From Morinoia aosen (lineage: Eukaryota > Arthropoda > Malacostraca > Amphipoda > Talitridae): DNA of 64,000 bases. The notes under the pieces were generated by a model that did no database searches, was not told the origin of the DNA, and saw only the letters and a program-made list of their open reading frames with translations. Of this stretch, positions 59,384 through 64,000 are shown piece by piece (the first letter of the stretch is position 1; every line of letters starts with the position of its first letter). The DNA is taken from assembly GCA_030386875.1 (NCBI GenBank), contig CM059571.1, forward strand, positions 24,484,355 to 24,548,354. Reading direction: 5' to 3'. The position numbers and the translations under genes are program-made.

Positions 59384-60578
59384 GTATGAAAATTTGTTAC
59401 TTGTGCTGCAACTCAGCGTTACGTAGCTTCTAAACCCAGTTTTATTCGCGCTAAATTAATTTTTTACCAATTTTAAATGTGTTCTACGAGTCGGCGATAA
59501 AATCGCTATCATTTAAAACAATCTGTGCCACTTATGCCTCTGACATCTACGGCAGCCTGGTGCAGTGAAGTAAATTCTGCTTTTTCTCAATAATTGATGT
59601 CCAATTCTTTCTAGCCTCCCAAGTACTTCAATTCTCAACAATTAACTTGTTCATTGTGAGGACAAACTCAAGATAATTAGCTGTATCGCAGTCATCAATG
59701 TTACATTCGACTACATGCACCATTCCGTTAAAGAAGAATTAGCATGCTGAAGATCATCGAGAGCAAGCAGGACATAAGCCATATTGCCACCCTAGCTTTT
59801 ATTATTCTAGGTGTAGATGAGGTCATATATTGAAGACACACAGATTTGGTCCTATAGGATTCATTCCAGTAAAATTCGAGACTCACATTGAAATTTGAGA
59901 TTCAATATGGTACCTTACAGGTACTCATCAAATTATTTAACAGCTAGCAGCATCTCGTCGTTTCGCTTGTCCTGCCCATAATGGATACGTATTAGATTCC
60001 ATTACAGCTCTTTCAATATGCCTCGAGCGCCTGTGTGAATTGGCCTGAGCGTATTCTCCATCCGTCGTGAGTTTAATTTTTTTCGTATAGCGCGTTTTGA
60101 CCTCGTAATTTTAAATCAAATATTCTACATAATATTCGATCTTTGATTTTGAAAAATATGAACTCAAAGTCAAGACGTAGTGGCAATCTCCGACGCTTGA
60201 AGCGTAATTGAGAGAAGAATTATCTCCTTGAAAAATTCTGTCGAAGGAAGTGAGACATGGGAGTCAATTTTGTACTCGTGCAATGTAGTAACCTAATGAA
60301 GGGGCGGTAAAACGCAAAATATCTATGTTATTCTCTATTTTCCAGCACAGCATACAATAGTTCATTTTAAACTACAAAGTAATAAAAACAACATTCCGCC
60401 CAATACTTTTTGGTGATTTACTGTCTCTCGCAACTGAAAATTCCAGTATATCACAATTCGTGGCTATAAACTCAGAATTAAGTGCAGTTTACACTTGAAA
60501 AAATTCTCCAAAATGCAATCAAACGACAGGTGAAATCCTGAGATTTTTACATGAAGGAAAAAAGATATTTTCGTTGGT
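59384..60578. other. Non-coding DNA, perhaps first intron
   Basis: If the exon ending at 59383 is real, this begins its intron. AT-rich, no ORF or repeat recognised. Confidence 0.35.
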
Positions 60579-60690
60579 TACCCAGTCAAACTTTTTCACC
60601 GCCTGCAAGCATGTTTTTCGCCGCCCAAGTAATTAAATCGCTTAGGCGGCGAAAAACATGCATGCTCCGGCAAAAAAGTTAGACTGGGTA
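60579..60690. mobile_element. Short palindromic MITE, 108 bp, TA-flanked
   Basis: The element runs 60581-60688. CCCAGTCAAACTTTTT at the left and its inverse AAAAAGTTAGACTGGG at the right are flanked by TA on both sides. The arms pair for about 45 bp, including a shared GCATGTTTTTCGCCGCC, leaving a loop of about 20 bp. It has no coding capacity. TA duplication and termini suggest a Tc1/mariner-mobilised foldback element. Confidence 0.8.
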
Positions 60691-63554
60691 GGTGTGACTA
60701 TAGTGTAACCATGCTGCTATATAGGAGTTCACTCTCCTCGTAAAAGTTGTACGGGAGGAAAACAATTCAAGTATGGCTGTTATTGCTGAGCTCATTTCCG
60801 AAGTGGGCTGTGCAGTCAATCGCCATTTTATTGTTCCCTAAGAAAGAACTAAGCAGATGCGTAATTGATAGCAGATGCTGCACATATGCTGAGGATAATT
60901 TGGATATTCAATTTGAAAAATTCTTATTAAGTGTGAGTATTGATTAGCTAACATATAACTGATAATTTGCATTTATCCAGTTTGCTTTCTGCTTGCGAGT
61001 AAAATTTTTTATAAACGCGTTCGTAAGAATGTAAACCTCTGCGGGAGCTTTTGTAAAAGTGTGCTAAAATGTTTTGCGTTTACAGATATTTGCCTATTCG
61101 AATTCGGACGACATCACATTGTAAAAATTTAGGTAGTTACAAAAGAGTGCAATGAAGAAAATGAAGACTCTCCCAGGTATATTGTAATTGTAAAGGGAAT
61201 CTTCTATGAAAATGGAAGTTCTGTATGCAAACATCTGTTTTATAGGCATTGAACTGGTGATGGAGCGGGACTCCGAAAAGTTTTTCCGTTAAATATGATT
61301 AATTCAATTTGAATTTTCCTGTTTTTTAAGTTCCTCGTTAATTTGCGATTCAGGTGAACAACTAACCCGTTCAGATATATTGAAACAAATAGATACATGA
61401 ATAATTGTGTTTCTGACTGAACTACTTCCAAAAACGTTGCTAAGAAAGAAAACACGCATTGCGTGTGAACACCAGAGTTTATTGGCTAGTGCCATCGATT
61501 TATCGTACTATTAAAGATTAGCGATGATTACATGAATACTCGAATCTCGTTATAGCTTCTGTGGGAACTTTGTTGTGCATACTTCAACGTGATAATTAAT
61601 CTCGAGTAAATTTGTGCACAATTGAGGTTCTCTGCAAAAAGCTCTTCTTATTTTCAGAGTCGAAAACAAAATTATAATCACGAGGGTGACTCTGCTGGTC
61701 AGATGCGCTTCTCTCAAGCAGTCATGAGCATTGTGAGAGTAGCGTGCGTTATATAAAATGCCAATATTGACTAATTAGTACAGAACAATTGAAATGCTAC
61801 CTTTATGCTGCCAATCAATCAAATTAAGACTTTCAACTCGATGTTGAATCTTGCATGGACATCAAATATCTGATTAGTAATTTCATTTTGAATTAAATTT
61901 TTTTACTCACGAAAATATGTTCTGCGGCGGCCGCTTCATTGTAGAGCATCTATTTTTTATTTTTCCTATCCGTCTTATATAGTAACAAAATTTTATTTAT
62001 TGCTGCTGCTGCATTTTATGCAAAAGTATACAATGCTTGTTATTCCATTACAAAATTCTTCTGCTCTTCTGCGCGCTTCGTAAGCTAAATTAACTTTTAC
62101 TTTTCAGCTGGTTAAGTTAATTCAATTGACAGTTTGCGAACATACTTCCATAGAATAAATTCATCAACCGATAATAATAATTTACCGGGACGTCTATCCC
62201 ATTCAGTGAATTGTGACACAAAACATTAAAACTCTTTTTATTAACACTGTGTTGTTTTTTTTAATAAAATGAGTCGTTTCAAATTGCTATATTGCTTCAA
62301 CACTATACAGAACCAGTTCGTGTTTGTACGTGTGTGTTCGTCAACCGTTTCATTTCGACAGCAGAGGAGCCATAAAAACAAATACGCTCTATAGACGATA
62401 ATTACTTCGCTGTCTTATTCAAATTCGTAGATTCATATTTTTGATCCAGAGCTCGCTGAAAAATGAGAACCTATGCACTATACTATAAGCATCAAAGTTG
62501 TTGAATGCACTCACTAGATCTGATACATTTCGAATCCAGATGGCATATTTAAACGATTAAATTCATTGTGTTTTTTACGATGTTATTAGCGGTAATGTGT
62601 CGTATAAATTAAACATTGAAGTAATATTTAAAATAAGTTCATTACTTAGAATTAACGTTAACGACAAGGAATAATTGTAGTGTTCGAAACAGTTGCGATA
62701 GAGGACTTCACACCTCGTATAGGCTGTTTGTTGACGTCGATTATAGTGATCCATTGTTTTGAATAACGACACGTAGCTTTGTGGAAATGTTGTGGTCGGA
62801 AATAATTGCGGGAGCTTTGGTACGTTGTTCGTTGACAATTAGGTATTTGATGTCTATCCTTGGTTCACTTAGGTAAGATAATATTATATGCAGTACAGCA
62901 CAATACATTTGCCGATTCATAATTTCTGAAGTCTATTCATTCCAAACTCATTTACTTTTAGATAATTTTTTGGATAATTTCATCATTTTAACATTGTAAA
63001 AATCAGCATTCTGAACATGATAGATATTTGGTTAACTATCTGTTATAATTTACTAACTGCGTCATGTGCAATCCGTTATCTACTTCTCTGTTGCTCTCAT
63101 TATGATAAATTACTTTCCGGGTAAAAACTATAATTTATACAGTTATCTTGAACTTACTTTCCACTCTCACTGGCTCCAATGTAAAGTTTTTCATATGTTC
63201 ATGTGAATAAAAAATCAGCAATCGATTTGTTTATGAGGATTAACTAACTATTTACGTGTAAAAGCGAATGAAATTTAATCTCAACAGAAATAGTAGGAAA
63301 CTTCTCCAGATAACTTAACGTTTCCATGATGTATCCCCCAGAAATTCAAAACTTATCCTTTCCTATTGCATAGTCAAACTAGATGAAAAATTCAAGTTAA
63401 AACACATAGAATAACGAAAGGCTGAAAAGGTTCTAGAATAAAAACTCCCATCACGTCCATCGAACTCGCTATATAACCTGCTTATTTTCACGACCATGAA
63501 TATTTCCCATGTTTCTGTCATTCGTTCGAAGTCTGTGCATTCGGCACCTCATTT
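60691..63554. other. Non-coding AT-rich DNA
   Basis: No gene or named repeat recognised; short GCT runs near 62002-62012 only. Confidence 0.5.
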
Positions 63555-63790
63555 GTGTTTGCTAGAAGCTCTCATTTCCCCTCACCGTACACACGCGCAG
63601 CCCTGACCTTCCCCACCGCGCGCGCCCGCGGCCACCGCACGTCCCCTCGGGCCACACGCGCGTATATGCGCGGCCGCTGTAACCGACCTCATCTCTGCGT
63701 TTATAAACGCTCCTCCACTCGCCGCGCTGCCAGATTTGCCTCCGTCTGTACGTCGGGGGCTGGAACTGAGTTCTCAGCTCGTCTTTACTG
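63555..63790 (+). promoter_or_regulatory. CpG island with TATA box, possible promoter
   Basis: The densest CpG stretch in the window, with CGCGCGCCCGCGG-type words at about 63618-63630, followed by TATAAA at 63702-63707 and a plausible start region 25-35 bp further on. ORFs on both strands here are compositional. It could be the promoter of a gene lying to the right or an alternative promoter for the gene beginning at 59.3 kb. No exon is established. Confidence 0.3.
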
Positions 63791-64000
63791 AATTTACTGT
63801 CGGACACACTAATATCCAGGCGAGTCTTTCTACTGAAGCTTATTTTGGATGCGAGTTTTGCATTTTCAGGTTAATAGTGCTCCTAGATCCGCTTAAACAA
63901 AATCAAATGAAGTTTTTCATCTCAATTTCATTCCCTTGTGTTTGTATGCGTTATGAACCTTTACTATTTTAATCATAATATTGAATTCACATATGCTAGA

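Noticed and set aside
63562..63807. Arg-rich ORFs on both strands of the right-hand CpG island
   Set aside because: Arg/Gly/Pro richness follows from CpG composition; neither frame has recognisable motifs or splice sites.
1..64000. CRISPR array, bacterial operon or defence system
   Set aside because: No regularly spaced identical repeats with unique spacers, no Shine-Dalgarno-led gene clusters, and the transposon types are eukaryotic.

Overview
The window looks like arthropod, probably insect, nuclear DNA. It is AT-rich, has no operons, is almost free of long ORFs, and is littered with decayed transposons of types common in insects. Apart from one retrotransposon at the left end I find no complete gene. 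The species cannot be named from the sequence.

Left end (1-7.2 kb): a Ty3/Gypsy LTR retrotransposon on the minus strand, with intact gag (5540-6559) and intact pol (protease, reverse transcriptase, RNase H, integrase; 1875-5594). The two overlap in a -1 register across a canonical A AAA AAC slippery heptamer at 5558-5564. A primer-binding-site-like sequence, a TATA box and a hairpin to the right of gag mark the probable end of the 5' LTR. No matching 3' LTR is visible in the 1.87 kb that follow pol.

Middle (7.2-57 kb): mostly unassigned non-coding DNA with identifiable repeats. These are a 1637-bp hAT element with near-perfect 8-bp target duplication and a broken transposase (15934-17570); a tRNA-derived SINE (about 19.4-19.6 kb); a drifting pentanucleotide satellite (24.77-25.15 kb); a 17-bp minisatellite (26.14-26.58 kb); an internally deleted mariner element with TA flanks (30648-31491); a mariner-like element with unusually long terminal inverted repeats (about 40755-41674), followed by a TA microsatellite and a possible solo LTR (41821-42519); a 270-bp mariner-type MITE (44720-44989) beside a third mariner-type transposase relic (about 45.1-45.6 kb); and a diverged ~40-bp tandem array (48.36-49.19 kb).

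Right end (57-64 kb): three CpG-rich patches (57.9-58.1, 58.4-58.6 and 63.55-63.79 kb) and one short candidate first coding exon (59312-59383) ending in a good splice donor. This is the only part that looks like the 5' region of a host gene, on the plus strand. A 108-bp palindromic MITE lies at 60581-60688.

I found no CRISPR array, rRNA, canonical tRNA or multi-gene functional system. The most informative items are the apparently intact Gypsy element with its frameshift site, the well-bounded hAT and mariner copies whose inactivating changes can be read directly, and the candidate first exon.
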